This document shows positions 31,284 to 39,461 of a stretch of 64,000 nt of DNA, one piece after another (position 1 is the first letter of the stretch; every line of letters starts with the position of its first letter). Below the pieces are notes generated by a model. It saw only the letters and a program-made list of their open reading frames with translations, had not been told where the DNA came from and made no database searches. Position numbers and translations under genes: made by a program. The stretch is from Pseudoclavibacter sp. 13-3 (GTDB taxonomy: Bacteria; Actinomycetota; Actinomycetes; Actinomycetales; Microbacteriaceae), in contig NZ_JAJOZT010000006.1 in NCBI RefSeq assembly GCF_021168475.1, positions 1 to 64,000 on the forward strand, read 5' to 3'.

Positions 31284-31697
31284 ATGAGTTTCGAGAAAAT
31301 CCTCTTGGTCGCAGTGGTCGCTGCGCTCATTCTCGGCCCGGCGAATCTGCCTCGCTACGCAGAGATGCTCGGTCGCGGCACGCGCAAGGTCAAGGAGTTT
31401 CTCGAGAGCTCGAAGCAGCGCGTCAAAGACGAGACCGACGGCGCCATCGACGACCTCGACTGGAAGAAGCTCGACCCGCGCCAGTACGATCCGCGTCGTA
31501 TCATCGCCGAGGCGCTGCAAGACGACCCGCCAGTCACCACGGCCACAACCGCAGCAGGCTCCACTGGTGCCGCAGGCGTCACAGAGACCGGGGCCATCGC
31601 GTCCACCGCACTCACGGCCACGGCACTCGTCGCGAGCGAACGAGCCGAGCGCGAACGCAACCAGCGTCCCGCTCCCTTCGACAGCGACGCCACCTGA
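31284..31697 (+). CDS. tatB: TatA/TatB-family twin-arginine translocase subunit
   Basis: A 137-residue protein with one N-terminal membrane helix (FEKILLVAVVAALILGPANLP), the Gly-Pro hinge and an amphipathic helix (RYAEMLGRGTRKVKEFLES), then an acidic and Thr/Ala-rich tail. TatB is favoured over TatA by the context: next to an Rv1220c-like methyltransferase and near mrp, as in mycobacteria. The ATG at 31284 is chosen; a GTG two codons earlier is possible. A TAATAC 8 bp upstream may be the -10 of a near-leaderless mRNA. The window contains at least one Tat substrate, EfeB. Confidence 0.85.
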   Translation: MSFEKILLVAVVAALILGPANLPRYAEMLGRGTRKVKEFLESSKQRVKDETDGAIDDLDWKKLDPRQYDPRRIIAEALQDDPPVTTATTAAGSTGAAGVTETGAIASTALTATALVASERAERERNQRPAPFDSDAT

Positions 31698-31718
31698 TCA
31701 CGCAGGCCTCAGCCGCAG

Positions 31719-32846
31719 TCAGTCGACCCTGAGCGGGATTGACCGCCCCTGCAGCCCGCGGGGCCGCTCGACGAGTCGGGTCGCCAGTGCGTGCAACGCC
31801 TGTGCCGCTGGGTCTTCCCCGGCGGTCAGCACGGCCGGCTGACCGATGTCGGCGCCCACCCGCAGCGAAATGCTCATCGGAATCTGCGCGAGCAGCGGCA
31901 CCGGGCGCTCGAGGTCTTGGCTGAGTTCGTCGGCTGCACGCCGGCCTCCTCCGGTGCCGAAGACTTCGATGCGCTCGTCGCCCTGCTGCAGCCACGACAT
32001 GTTCTCGACGACACCGACGACCTTCTGCCCCAGCTGCCCGGCGAGCAGCCCGGCTCTCACGGCGACCTCTGAAGCGGCATCCTGCGGCGTGGTCACGACG
32101 ACCACCTCCGCGTTCGGCAGCAGCTGCCCGGCGGTCAGTGCGACGTCGCCGGTGCCCGGCGGCAGGTCGAGCAGCAGCACGTCGAGATCACCGAAGTGCA
32201 CGTCGGTCAGAAACTGTTTGAGCGTGCGCTGCAGCATCGGGCCGCGCCACGACACGGCTTTGCCCGCGCCGACGAACATGCCGATCGAGATCGCTTTCAC
32301 ACCGTGGCCGATCGGCGGCAGCATCAGCTCGTCGAGCTTGGTCGGGCCGGTCGCAATGCCCAGCTGGCCGGGAATCGAGAAGCCGTAGACGTCGGCGTCG
32401 AGCACCCCGACGTTGAGGCCGCGGGCTGCCAGGTCGGCGGCCAGGTTCGCTGTGATGGTCGATTTGCCGACGCCGCCCTTGCCGCTGGTGACCGCGATGA
32501 CCCGGGTGAGGGTGCCCTCGCCGAACGGATTGCCGCGGTGGCCCTTGCGCAACGAGGTGAGCAGGGCGCGCCGCTGCTCGTCACTCATCACTTCGAGGGA
32601 GACGCCGGCGTTGCCCGGGCCGACGACGCTCTCGAGTGCCTCGATGACGTCGCGCTCGATGCGCTGCGAGGCCGGGCAGCCCACGATCGTAAGGCGCACG
32701 AGGGCCTCGGCACGGCCGTCGGCGAGCGTCGCCCGCTCGATCATGCCGAGGTCGACGAGCGGCCGCCGCAGCTCTGGATCCTGCACCCGAGACAGCGCGG
32801 CCTCCAACGCCGGGTTGATGCGCTTCGACGTGGGATCCGGCATCAT
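31719..32846 (-). CDS. Mrp/ApbC-type Fe-S cluster carrier ATPase
   Basis: A 375-residue protein with an N-terminal MIP18/DUF59 domain (about 10-90) and a ParA/MinD-type P-loop ATPase (VTSGKGGVGKST, deviant Walker A). VLDADVYGFS and the LPPGTGD motif follow. The family carries Fe-S clusters to apoproteins. The C-terminal CxxC found in many Mrp proteins is absent here (the region reads FGTGGGRRAADELS), as in a number of actinobacterial homologues. The ATG overlaps the DUF1003 stop (TGATGATG), so the genes are coupled. Confidence 0.92.
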   Translation of the reverse strand: MMPDPTSKRINPALEAALSRVQDPELRRPLVDLGMIERATLADGRAEALVRLTIVGCPASQRIERDVIEALESVVGPGNAGVSLEVMSDEQRRALLTSLRKGHRGNPFGEGTLTRVIAVTSGKGGVGKSTITANLAADLAARGLNVGVLDADVYGFSIPGQLGIATGPTKLDELMLPPIGHGVKAISIGMFVGAGKAVSWRGPMLQRTLKQFLTDVHFGDLDVLLLDLPPGTGDVALTAGQLLPNAEVVVVTTPQDAASEVAVRAGLLAGQLGQKVVGVVENMSWLQQGDERIEVFGTGGGRRAADELSQDLERPVPLLAQIPMSISLRVGADIGQPAVLTAGEDPAAQALHALATRLVERPRGLQGRSIPLRVD

Positions 32847-33508
32847 CAGCGCCGCTCCTGAGCCTGCCCGTCACCAGCGTGGTCGCGGGAGACAGGCGTC
32901 GTCTGGGCATCGCCCTGGCCAGCGGCGGATGCTCCGACGGCCGATGGAGGAACGCCCACGCCCGCCTGCTGCGGCACCATTTCGCCACGCAGCTCTTGGA
33001 TGGTGGCAGTCAGATCTTCAAGCTGCTCTCGCAGCTCGTCGCGCACGAACCGCTCGCTGGCGAGCTCGCTCACGGCGAGACGCAGCGCGACGACTTCGCG
33101 TGCCAAGTACTCGGTGTCGGCCAGATTGCGCTCTGCGCGCTGACGATCCTGCTCGATCTGCACGCGGTCGCGGTCGTCCTGACGGTTCTGCGCCAGCAGC
33201 AGCAGCGGAGCCGAGTACGACGCCTGCAGACTCAGCACCAGGGTCAGAGCGATGTAGCCCATCGCCGCCGAGTCGAAGCGCAGACCTTCAGGGCCGATCG
33301 TGTTCCAGGTGATCCAGAGGACGATGAACACGCTCATGCCGAGCAGAAACGCCGGGGTTCCCATCGCTCGGGCGAACGACTCGGTGAACCGGCCGAAGGT
33401 GTCGGCGCTGCCGAACTCGACAGGATCCTTGCGCCTCCACAGCCGCACGCGACGTGCCTGTGGTGCGTTCAGCAGTCCGTGATCACTGCTCGCCTGCTTC
33501 GCCATCAT
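32846..33508 (-). CDS. DUF1003 membrane protein
   Basis: A 220-residue protein with two membrane segments (about 52-72 and 83-105) separated by a short loop, the DUF1003 pattern ending LLLLAQNRQDDRDR. A long charged coiled coil (about 110-175) and a disordered Ala/Gly-rich tail follow. Function unknown. The start at 33508 (or 33505) has a perfect GGAGGT and lies inside the end of the preceding CBS/MgtE_N gene (26-nt overlap), so the three genes here form a coupled operon. Confidence 0.88.
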   Translation of the reverse strand: MMAKQASSDHGLLNAPQARRVRLWRRKDPVEFGSADTFGRFTESFARAMGTPAFLLGMSVFIVLWITWNTIGPEGLRFDSAAMGYIALTLVLSLQASYSAPLLLLAQNRQDDRDRVQIEQDRQRAERNLADTEYLAREVVALRLAVSELASERFVRDELREQLEDLTATIQELRGEMVPQQAGVGVPPSAVGASAAGQGDAQTTPVSRDHAGDGQAQERR

Positions 33509-34751
33509 CGTTCACCTCCCCGACTCGGTGCCGCCAGTCTTCAGGCAGCAGGTTGTCCAAGACGTCGTCGACCGTCACCACGCCGAGCAGACGCCTGTTG
33601 CCGTCGACGACGGGAATCGACGTCAGATTGTAAGCGGCCAGATTGCGCGCAACCTCGAGTGCTGAGGTCTCAGGGGCCATTGGCTCGATGTCGTCGTCGA
33701 CCAGTGTGCCGAGACGCTCATGCGGAGGATACCGCAGCATCCGCTGAAAGTGCACCATGCCGATGTAGCGACCCGTCGGGGCCTCGTATGGAGGGAGGGT
33801 GACCCAGATCGCGGCGGCCAGCGCCGGAGCGATCTCATGCCGGCGGATGAGCGCGAGACCTTCGGCCACCGTCGTGTCGGCCGAGCAGATCACCGGCTCG
33901 GTGGTCATCAGACCACCGGCGGTGTCGGGTGCGTAGCGCAGCAGCATTCGCACGTCGGATGCCTCTTCGGGCTCCATCAGCTGCAGCAGCTTCTCTTTGC
34001 GGTCAGGGGCGATCTCTGCAACGAGGTCGGCTGCGTCGTCGGGCTGCATGTGGTCGAGCACCTCGGCGAAGCGGATGTCATCGATGGTGCGCACGAGTTC
34101 GGCCTGGTCGCTTCGGCCGAGCTCTTCGAGCGCGTCGGCGAGACGTTCGTTCGACAGGTTCTCGACGACCTCTTCGCGCCGGCGGTCAGGCAGCTCCATC
34201 AGCGAGCTGGCGAGGTCTGGGGCCTGCAGCTCCTGGAACGAGGCGAGCAGGTGGGTGGTGTCCTGCTCGACGCCGTCACGGTGGATCTCTTCGGTCTCGT
34301 CCCAGGGCACGAGCACGGTCTCACCGCGGGAGAACGGCGATGCGCTGGTCTTCGGCTTGCGCATGAAGGCGTCGGCGATCACCCACTCGCCTGTGCTGAG
34401 CTTCTCGATGCTGACGTCTTCGATGCGGCCGGTCTGCTGGGAGTCGCGGAGCCGCACGGTGCGGCCGAAGATCTCAGCGAGGATGCGGGTCTCGCCGGCG
34501 CGCTGCTCGAAGCGGCGCAGATTGATCAGGCCCGTGGTGATGATGGCACCAGAGACGATGCCGGTGACGCGGGCGATTCGCAGAAACACCCGTCTTCGGC
34601 CGGGAACCTCGACTAGCAGGCCGACGACGACAGGCGGGCCCACGGTGCGATAGGTGACGATCACGTCACGTGCGCGGCCCACTCGGTCACCGGCAGGGTC
34701 GAACACCCCGCTGCCGATGATGCGGGAGACAAAGATCTTGGGTGACGTCAC
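33483..34751 (-). CDS. MgtE_N/CBS-domain protein (Rv1232c-like)
   Basis: A 422-residue soluble protein with a PRC-barrel-like N-terminal region (about 1-150), an MgtE intracellular N domain of short helical repeats (LMELPDRRREEVVENL to LLRYAPDTAGGLM, about 180-285) and a CBS pair (about 290-400). It lacks the MgtE membrane channel, so it is a magnesium/nucleotide-sensing-type module and not itself a transporter. GTG at 34751 is chosen because a -10 box (TACCAT) sits 6 bp upstream and similarity begins there. Operon: this gene, DUF1003, mrp. Confidence 0.85.
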   Translation of the reverse strand: MTSPKIFVSRIIGSGVFDPAGDRVGRARDVIVTYRTVGPPVVVGLLVEVPGRRRVFLRIARVTGIVSGAIITTGLINLRRFEQRAGETRILAEIFGRTVRLRDSQQTGRIEDVSIEKLSTGEWVIADAFMRKPKTSASPFSRGETVLVPWDETEEIHRDGVEQDTTHLLASFQELQAPDLASSLMELPDRRREEVVENLSNERLADALEELGRSDQAELVRTIDDIRFAEVLDHMQPDDAADLVAEIAPDRKEKLLQLMEPEEASDVRMLLRYAPDTAGGLMTTEPVICSADTTVAEGLALIRRHEIAPALAAAIWVTLPPYEAPTGRYIGMVHFQRMLRYPPHERLGTLVDDDIEPMAPETSALEVARNLAAYNLTSIPVVDGNRRLLGVVTVDDVLDNLLPEDWRHRVGEVNDDGEAGEQ

Positions 34752-34757
34752 ATGCAA

Positions 34758-34763
34758 ATGGTA
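34758..34763 (-). promoter_or_regulatory. -10 box of the MgtE_N/CBS gene (leaderless)
   Basis: TACCAT on the minus strand, 6 bp before the GTG at 34751. Confidence 0.55.
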
Positions 34764-34778
34764 CGCTGCACTCCCGGC

Positions 34779-34810
34779 TGAGTGCGACAATCTCGCATGA
34801 GTGCGACAAT
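34779..34810 (+). repeat. Tandem 13-bp repeat covering the -10 of the stress-protein gene
   Basis: TGAGTGCGACAAT occurs at 34779-34791 and again at 34798-34810 (19-bp period). The second GACAAT is 6 bp before the ATG at 34817 and would be its -10 box; the first copy repeats that box upstream. Confidence 0.55.
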
Positions 34811-34816
34811 GAGGTC

Positions 34817-35347
34817 ATGGCAAACGGACTGAACTCTGCAGGGCAGGGCAACGCGCACATGTTTCCGACGCTGCCGACAGGCACGACCGTCGCAGAGTAC
34901 GAGACGTATCGGGAGGCTGTCGCCGCGGTCGATCAGCTCGTCGAGAAGGAGTTCCCCGTCGAGAAGGTCAGCGTGGTGGGCAACGATCTGCACAGCATCG
35001 AGCGAATCACCACTGGCCTGAGCTATCCGAAGGCGGCGCTCAGCGGACTGGTCAGCGGCCTGTGGTTCGGGCTTTTCCTCGGGCTGATCATGATCATCTG
35101 GACGCCGAACAACGGGATGAACTATCTCTTCGCCGCTCTCGCGCTGGGCGCGGGATTCGGGATCATCTCGGGCATCGTGACCTACGCGCTGACGCGTCGC
35201 TACAAGAACTATCAGTCGACGACGGCGGTCGTGGCGGGCAGGTATGCGCTCGTCACCGATCCCTCGGTCGCCGGGCAGGCGCAGCGCATCCTCGGCACCG
35301 CACCGTCACTCGGGGATACGACCCCGCCGCGCCCGCCGCAGGCCTGA
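34817..35347 (+). CDS. General-stress-protein 17M-like membrane protein
   Basis: A 176-residue protein with an N-terminal YflT/GSP17M-like domain (from VAEYETYREAVAAVDQLV to VSVVGNDL) and two glycine-rich membrane segments (about 80-105 and 108-130). The position, divergent from the CBS gene, matches mycobacterial Rv1234 next to Rv1232c. Function unknown; a stress role is only suggested by the domain name. Confidence 0.8.
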   Translation: MANGLNSAGQGNAHMFPTLPTGTTVAEYETYREAVAAVDQLVEKEFPVEKVSVVGNDLHSIERITTGLSYPKAALSGLVSGLWFGLFLGLIMIIWTPNNGMNYLFAALALGAGFGIISGIVTYALTRRYKNYQSTTAVVAGRYALVTDPSVAGQAQRILGTAPSLGDTTPPRPPQA

Positions 35348-35472
35348 GCCGCATTCCGTCTGCACAGGAGTGCCAGGCACGCTCGAGAACTGCACCGACG
35401 TGCCAACACTGCCACTCCCACGCAAACCTGTCGCTCTCGCGCAAATCAATCTGACAGACAGCTGCGTAACGG

Positions 35473-36933
35473 TCACGCAGAGGCAAGTGACGAGCACCAC
35501 TCCTCGACCTCGTCAGCCGTCCGGGGGAAGGCCGCGGTCAGCGGCTCGACGCCGTCTTCGGTCACGAGCACGTCGTCTTCGATGCGCACGCCGATGCCGC
35601 GAAAATCCTCGGGGATCGTCAGATCGTCCGCCTGGAAGTAGAGCCCCGGCTCGATCGTGAAGACCATGCCGGGCTCGAGCAGAGCATCCTGATACATCTC
35701 GCGGCGCGCCTGCGCGCAGTCGTGCACGTCCAGCCCCAGATGATGGCAGGTGCCGTGCACCATGAACCGACGGTGCAGCTGCCACTCGGTGTCGAGCGTC
35801 TGCTCCAGCGGAATCGGCAGCAGCCCCCACTCGCTGGTCTTGCGAGCGATCACCTCGAGCGCCGCATTGTGCACGTCGCGAAAGCGCACACCCGGCCGAG
35901 CCATCGCGAACGCCGCATCAGCGGCCTCGCGCACAGCCTCGTAGACCTCGCGCTGCCGCGCCGAGAACCGCCCCGACACCGGAATCGTCCGCGTCACATC
36001 AGCCGTGTACAGGCTGTCGACCTCGACACCCGCGTCGATCAGGATCAGCTGGCCGTTCTGCACGGCGCCATCGTTGTCGGTCCAGTGCAGGTAGCACGCG
36101 TGATCCCCCGCCGCAGCGATGGTGTCGTAGCCGACGTCGTTGCCGAGCTCGCGAGCGCGCGCCCAGAACACGCCCTCGACGACGCGTTCGCCTCGCGGAT
36201 GCCCGCTGATCTCAGGCATCCTGCGCAGGATGTCATCGAAGCCAGCCTTCGAGGCCGCGACCGCCTCGCGAATCTGTGCGATCTCCCAGCGGTCTTTGAC
36301 CAGACGCAGCTCACTCGCATCGCGTTCGAGCAGGCCGTCGCCTGCGGCGTCATGGCGCTTTCCCAAGTCGTCGACCGCCGCATCGACAGTCGCGTCGACC
36401 CCGGCGATCACCGAGATGGGACCGGCGTGTGCGCTCAGCACTGCAGGCAGCTGACGGATGTCGGCCGTGCTGACGCCCAGGCGTGCGGCGATCTCATCGA
36501 GGCCGGGCCGCGGTCCGTTCCAGAACTCGCCGATGGCCGGGTCGGCGTAGAACTCGTCGGTGTCGCGCCCGGCAGGCCGGCGAAAGAGCAGCACAGGCTC
36601 GTCGTCGCTGTCGACCGGGGGCAGCACGAGCACGGCGCCCGGCACCGCGTCTGCTCCCCAACCGGTCAGATGTGTGAAGGCGGTGTGCGGCCGAAAGCGG
36701 AAGTCTGTGTCGTTGCTGCGCACTTTGACATCGCCTGCGGGCACCACCAAGGTGTGCTCGGGCAGCTTCGCGCGCAGACGATCGCGGCGGTCCTCGGTGA
36801 ACTTCGCCACGACGTCGGTGTCAGGAAGCTGCGGCCCGCGATCTGCCCAGCCCTGTGAGATATAGGCGCGAAAGTGCTCGTTCTTCGGAGTGCGCGAGCG
36901 CGCCTCACCCGGCTGCTGTGCTGAATCGCTCAT
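35473..36933 (-). CDS. pepP: Xaa-Pro aminopeptidase (aminopeptidase P)
   Basis: A 486-residue M24B metallopeptidase that removes an N-terminal residue preceding proline. The N-terminal creatinase-like domain (about 1-215) precedes the pita-bread fold. Metal ligands are visible in LILIDAGVE, SLYTADVTR, HHLGLDVHD, TIEPGLYF and GVRIEDDVLV. There is no signal peptide, so it is cytoplasmic. The gene is divergent from the PHP phosphoesterase gene and converges on the stress-protein gene. Confidence 0.93.
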   Translation of the reverse strand: MSDSAQQPGEARSRTPKNEHFRAYISQGWADRGPQLPDTDVVAKFTEDRRDRLRAKLPEHTLVVPAGDVKVRSNDTDFRFRPHTAFTHLTGWGADAVPGAVLVLPPVDSDDEPVLLFRRPAGRDTDEFYADPAIGEFWNGPRPGLDEIAARLGVSTADIRQLPAVLSAHAGPISVIAGVDATVDAAVDDLGKRHDAAGDGLLERDASELRLVKDRWEIAQIREAVAASKAGFDDILRRMPEISGHPRGERVVEGVFWARARELGNDVGYDTIAAAGDHACYLHWTDNDGAVQNGQLILIDAGVEVDSLYTADVTRTIPVSGRFSARQREVYEAVREAADAAFAMARPGVRFRDVHNAALEVIARKTSEWGLLPIPLEQTLDTEWQLHRRFMVHGTCHHLGLDVHDCAQARREMYQDALLEPGMVFTIEPGLYFQADDLTIPEDFRGIGVRIEDDVLVTEDGVEPLTAAFPRTADEVEEWCSSLASA

Positions 36934-37011
36934 GCTCCCATTCTCGCACCGGTGTCAACCGCCTCTCGCGCACGACAGAGCTCCGCCCGCAGCACGCGGA
37001 ACCGGCTCACG

Positions 37012-37017
37012 TACCAT
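37012..37017 (+). promoter_or_regulatory. -10 box of the PHP gene (leaderless)
   Basis: TACCAT, 6 bp before the ATG at 37024. No Shine-Dalgarno sequence is present. Confidence 0.55.
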
Positions 37018-37023
37018 GACGAT

Positions 37024-37905
37024 ATGGGTCTCACTTTCACGCGCATCGATCTGCACACCCACTCTCGGGTGTCTGACGGCACGCAGTCCGCGACCGAGCT
37101 GGTCGACGAAGCAGCGGCCACCGGCCTCGACTGCCTCGGGCTCACCGACCACGACGACACCGGCGGCTGGGACGAGGCAGCCCACGCCGCCGAGCAGGCT
37201 GGCATCGGTCTGGTGCGCGGCATGGAGCTGTCGACCATCACCCGCAGAGGCTCGATGCACATGCTCGCCTACCTCTTCGACCCGACGAACCGAGCCCTCA
37301 CCGAGCTCACCGCCGAGATTCGCGACTCTCGCGAGCACCGGGCCGAGCGCATCGTGGCGAGACTGGCCAGAGACTATCCCATCACCTGGGCCGATGTGCT
37401 CGCACAGTCGGGCGAGGCAAAGGCGATCGGTCGCCCGCACATCGCGGATGCCCTGGTCGAACGCGGCATCGTCGCAGACCGCACCCAGGCCTTCGACCGC
37501 ATGCTGCATCCTCGAGCCGGCTACTACGAACCGTACTTCGCCCCCGACCCCGTCGAGGCGATCACGCTGATTCGCGAGGCCGGCGGCGTGCCGGTGATAG
37601 CGCATCCTGCGACGGTCGCACGCGGCGCCGGGCCCGACGACGACCTCTTGCACCGCATGGTCGATGCCGGTCTCGGCGGTCTCGAAGTCTGGCACCGGCT
37701 CAATCCGCCGAAGTTCCGCGCGCACCTCATGCAGATCGCCCGCGCCTACGACCTCATCGTCACCGGCTCGAGCGACTACCACGGCGCAGGCAAGCCGAAC
37801 CGACTCGGTGAGAGCCTCACCCCGCCCGATCAGCTCGAGCGCATCGCCGAGCAGGCGTCCGGCGTGCCGGTGCTTCAGCCCTCGAAGAGCTCCTGGCCGA
37901 TGTAG
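37024..37905 (+). CDS. PHP-domain phosphoesterase (YciV/RNase AM type)
   Basis: A 293-residue PHP metal-dependent phosphoesterase. Metal ligands lie in DLHTHSRVSDGT, LTDHDDTGGW, the GMELST glutamate, an AHPAT motif and the C-terminal SSDYHG. Characterised relatives hydrolyse 3',5'-nucleoside bisphosphates (pAp) or trim RNA 5' ends; either is possible. The last 31 bp overlap the end of efeB, which converges from the other strand. Confidence 0.88.
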   Translation: MGLTFTRIDLHTHSRVSDGTQSATELVDEAAATGLDCLGLTDHDDTGGWDEAAHAAEQAGIGLVRGMELSTITRRGSMHMLAYLFDPTNRALTELTAEIRDSREHRAERIVARLARDYPITWADVLAQSGEAKAIGRPHIADALVERGIVADRTQAFDRMLHPRAGYYEPYFAPDPVEAITLIREAGGVPVIAHPATVARGAGPDDDLLHRMVDAGLGGLEVWHRLNPPKFRAHLMQIARAYDLIVTGSSDYHGAGKPNRLGESLTPPDQLERIAEQASGVPVLQPSKSSWPM

Positions 37906-39233
37906 CGGCCTTCTTTCGGCGACGGCGGAATCGCGAAGATACCAGACCCGATGTGCGAGATGTACTCGTTCAGCAGATCTGACGCGCCGAGGCGGCGCTG
38001 CAGCCGTGCGAAGTGCTCGGGGTCATTCTGGTACGTGATGAACACCAGCCCGGCGTCGAGCTGCGCATGCGAGTTCAGCCCATCGGTGTAGTTGTACGAC
38101 CGGCGCAGCACCTTCACACCGTCGTTATTCTCGTGCGCGGCGAGAGCGATGTGCGAGGTCATGTCGATGACGCGTTCGCCGTGGTCGTCGGTGGCGGCGA
38201 AGTCGGGGTCGTCGAACTCCTTCGCCCCGGTGAGCGGCGCGCCCTCGCCTTTCGTGCGCCCGAAGATGGTCTGCTGGTCGCCGATGCGGTCGGCATCCCA
38301 CGTCTCGATGCTCATGCGGATCTTGCGCACCACCTGATACGTGCCGCCGGCGAACCAGTCTTGGCCGTCGCCATCGCTCCACACGAACTGCTCGTAGTCG
38401 TCATCGGTCGTGATGTTGCGCGTGCCGTCTTTGAACCCCATCAGGTTGCGCGGGGTCTCTTGCCCCGGCCCGGCAGACGCCCGCCCGAAGCCCATCTGAG
38501 TCCAGTGCGTCTCGACCAGACCGCGCCCGATGCGAGCCAGGTTGCGCACTGCGTGGTAGACGACCTGCGGGTCGTCGGCGCAGGCCTGCACGCTGAGGTC
38601 GCCACCGGTGAGCGCGGGGTCGAAGTTGTCGCTCGGCAGAGCCGGAAGATCGGCGAGCAGGGCGGGGCGTTTGCCTTCGAGCCCGAAGCGTCCCGGTGCG
38701 AACAGCGACGGGCCGAGCCCGATCGTGACCGTGAGGCTCGCCGGTGCCAGTCCGAAAGCCTCACCGGTGTCTTTCGGCACTCCCTGCTCGCTGGTCGGCT
38801 CGACCGACCCGACGGCGTCGCCCTTCTGCAGCAGACCCGCTGCGGCGGTCCACCGGGCCAGCAGCGTCTGCAGCTGCTGCTTCGAGGTCGTCTTCACATT
38901 GAACGTCATGAACATCATGTAGCGCTGGGGCGGCGTCTGCACGCCTGCCGGATGCGCCTGCCCGTAGAACGGCACCGAATCGTGCAGGTCAATCGTGTCT
39001 CGGCCGTCGTTGTTCGTCGCAGCCCAGGTGATGCCGCTGCCTGCGAACGCACCGCCGACGACGCCGAGTCCGGTGCCCGTCAGCAGCGCACGGCGGCTCA
39101 CGCCGGCTCGTGGCGGCGCTGCATCGGCGGATGCTCCGGTCGTCTGCGTCTCTGTGCCGGCGTCTGATGCACGGCTTGGTTCGCGATCGGTTTCGTGATC
39201 GGGTTCGTGACCGACTGGCTGATTCTCTGACAT
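37875..39233 (-). CDS. efeB: Deferrochelatase/DyP-type peroxidase EfeB
   Basis: A 452-residue haem peroxidase exported by the Tat pathway. A long acidic N-region precedes the Tat signal (SRRALLTGTGLGVVGG, about residues 46-61). The DyP fingerprint GFKDGTRN and the haem-proximal histidine in DMTSHIALAA are present. In the EfeUOB system it is thought to oxidise Fe(II) or release iron from haem for uptake. The ATG at 39233 follows GGGA; the longer open frame is not conserved. Last gene of efeU-O-B. Confidence 0.94.
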   Translation of the reverse strand: MSENQPVGHEPDHETDREPSRASDAGTETQTTGASADAAPPRAGVSRRALLTGTGLGVVGGAFAGSGITWAATNNDGRDTIDLHDSVPFYGQAHPAGVQTPPQRYMMFMTFNVKTTSKQQLQTLLARWTAAAGLLQKGDAVGSVEPTSEQGVPKDTGEAFGLAPASLTVTIGLGPSLFAPGRFGLEGKRPALLADLPALPSDNFDPALTGGDLSVQACADDPQVVYHAVRNLARIGRGLVETHWTQMGFGRASAGPGQETPRNLMGFKDGTRNITTDDDYEQFVWSDGDGQDWFAGGTYQVVRKIRMSIETWDADRIGDQQTIFGRTKGEGAPLTGAKEFDDPDFAATDDHGERVIDMTSHIALAAHENNDGVKVLRRSYNYTDGLNSHAQLDAGLVFITYQNDPEHFARLQRRLGASDLLNEYISHIGSGIFAIPPSPKEGRYIGQELFEG

Positions 39234-39287
39234 CTGTTCTTTCCCTGCTGAGATCTTGCGATCTGCTGTGCTGCTGTCTGCGCGAGA

Positions 39288-39318
39288 GCGGGGCGCCGGC
39301 TCGTCGCCGGCGCCCCGC
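39288..39318 (-). terminator. 13-bp GC hairpin between efeO and efeB
   Basis: A perfect 13-bp GC-rich stem (39288-39300 with 39306-39318) and a 5-nt loop TCGTC in the 228-bp gap. No T-run. It could partly terminate transcription or protect the upstream efeUO mRNA from decay. Confidence 0.5.
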
Positions 39319-39461
39319 ATCATCACGTGCCCGATATCTGTCGGCCGTTCGGCCGACGCCGTCTGCACACTCGAGCCGTGCAGAGGTCGCTGCTGATCAG
39401 CAACGCACTGCGAGCGCTGCTGCGCTGTACAGTACTGGACTGCTGCGCCTGTGACAGCAGA

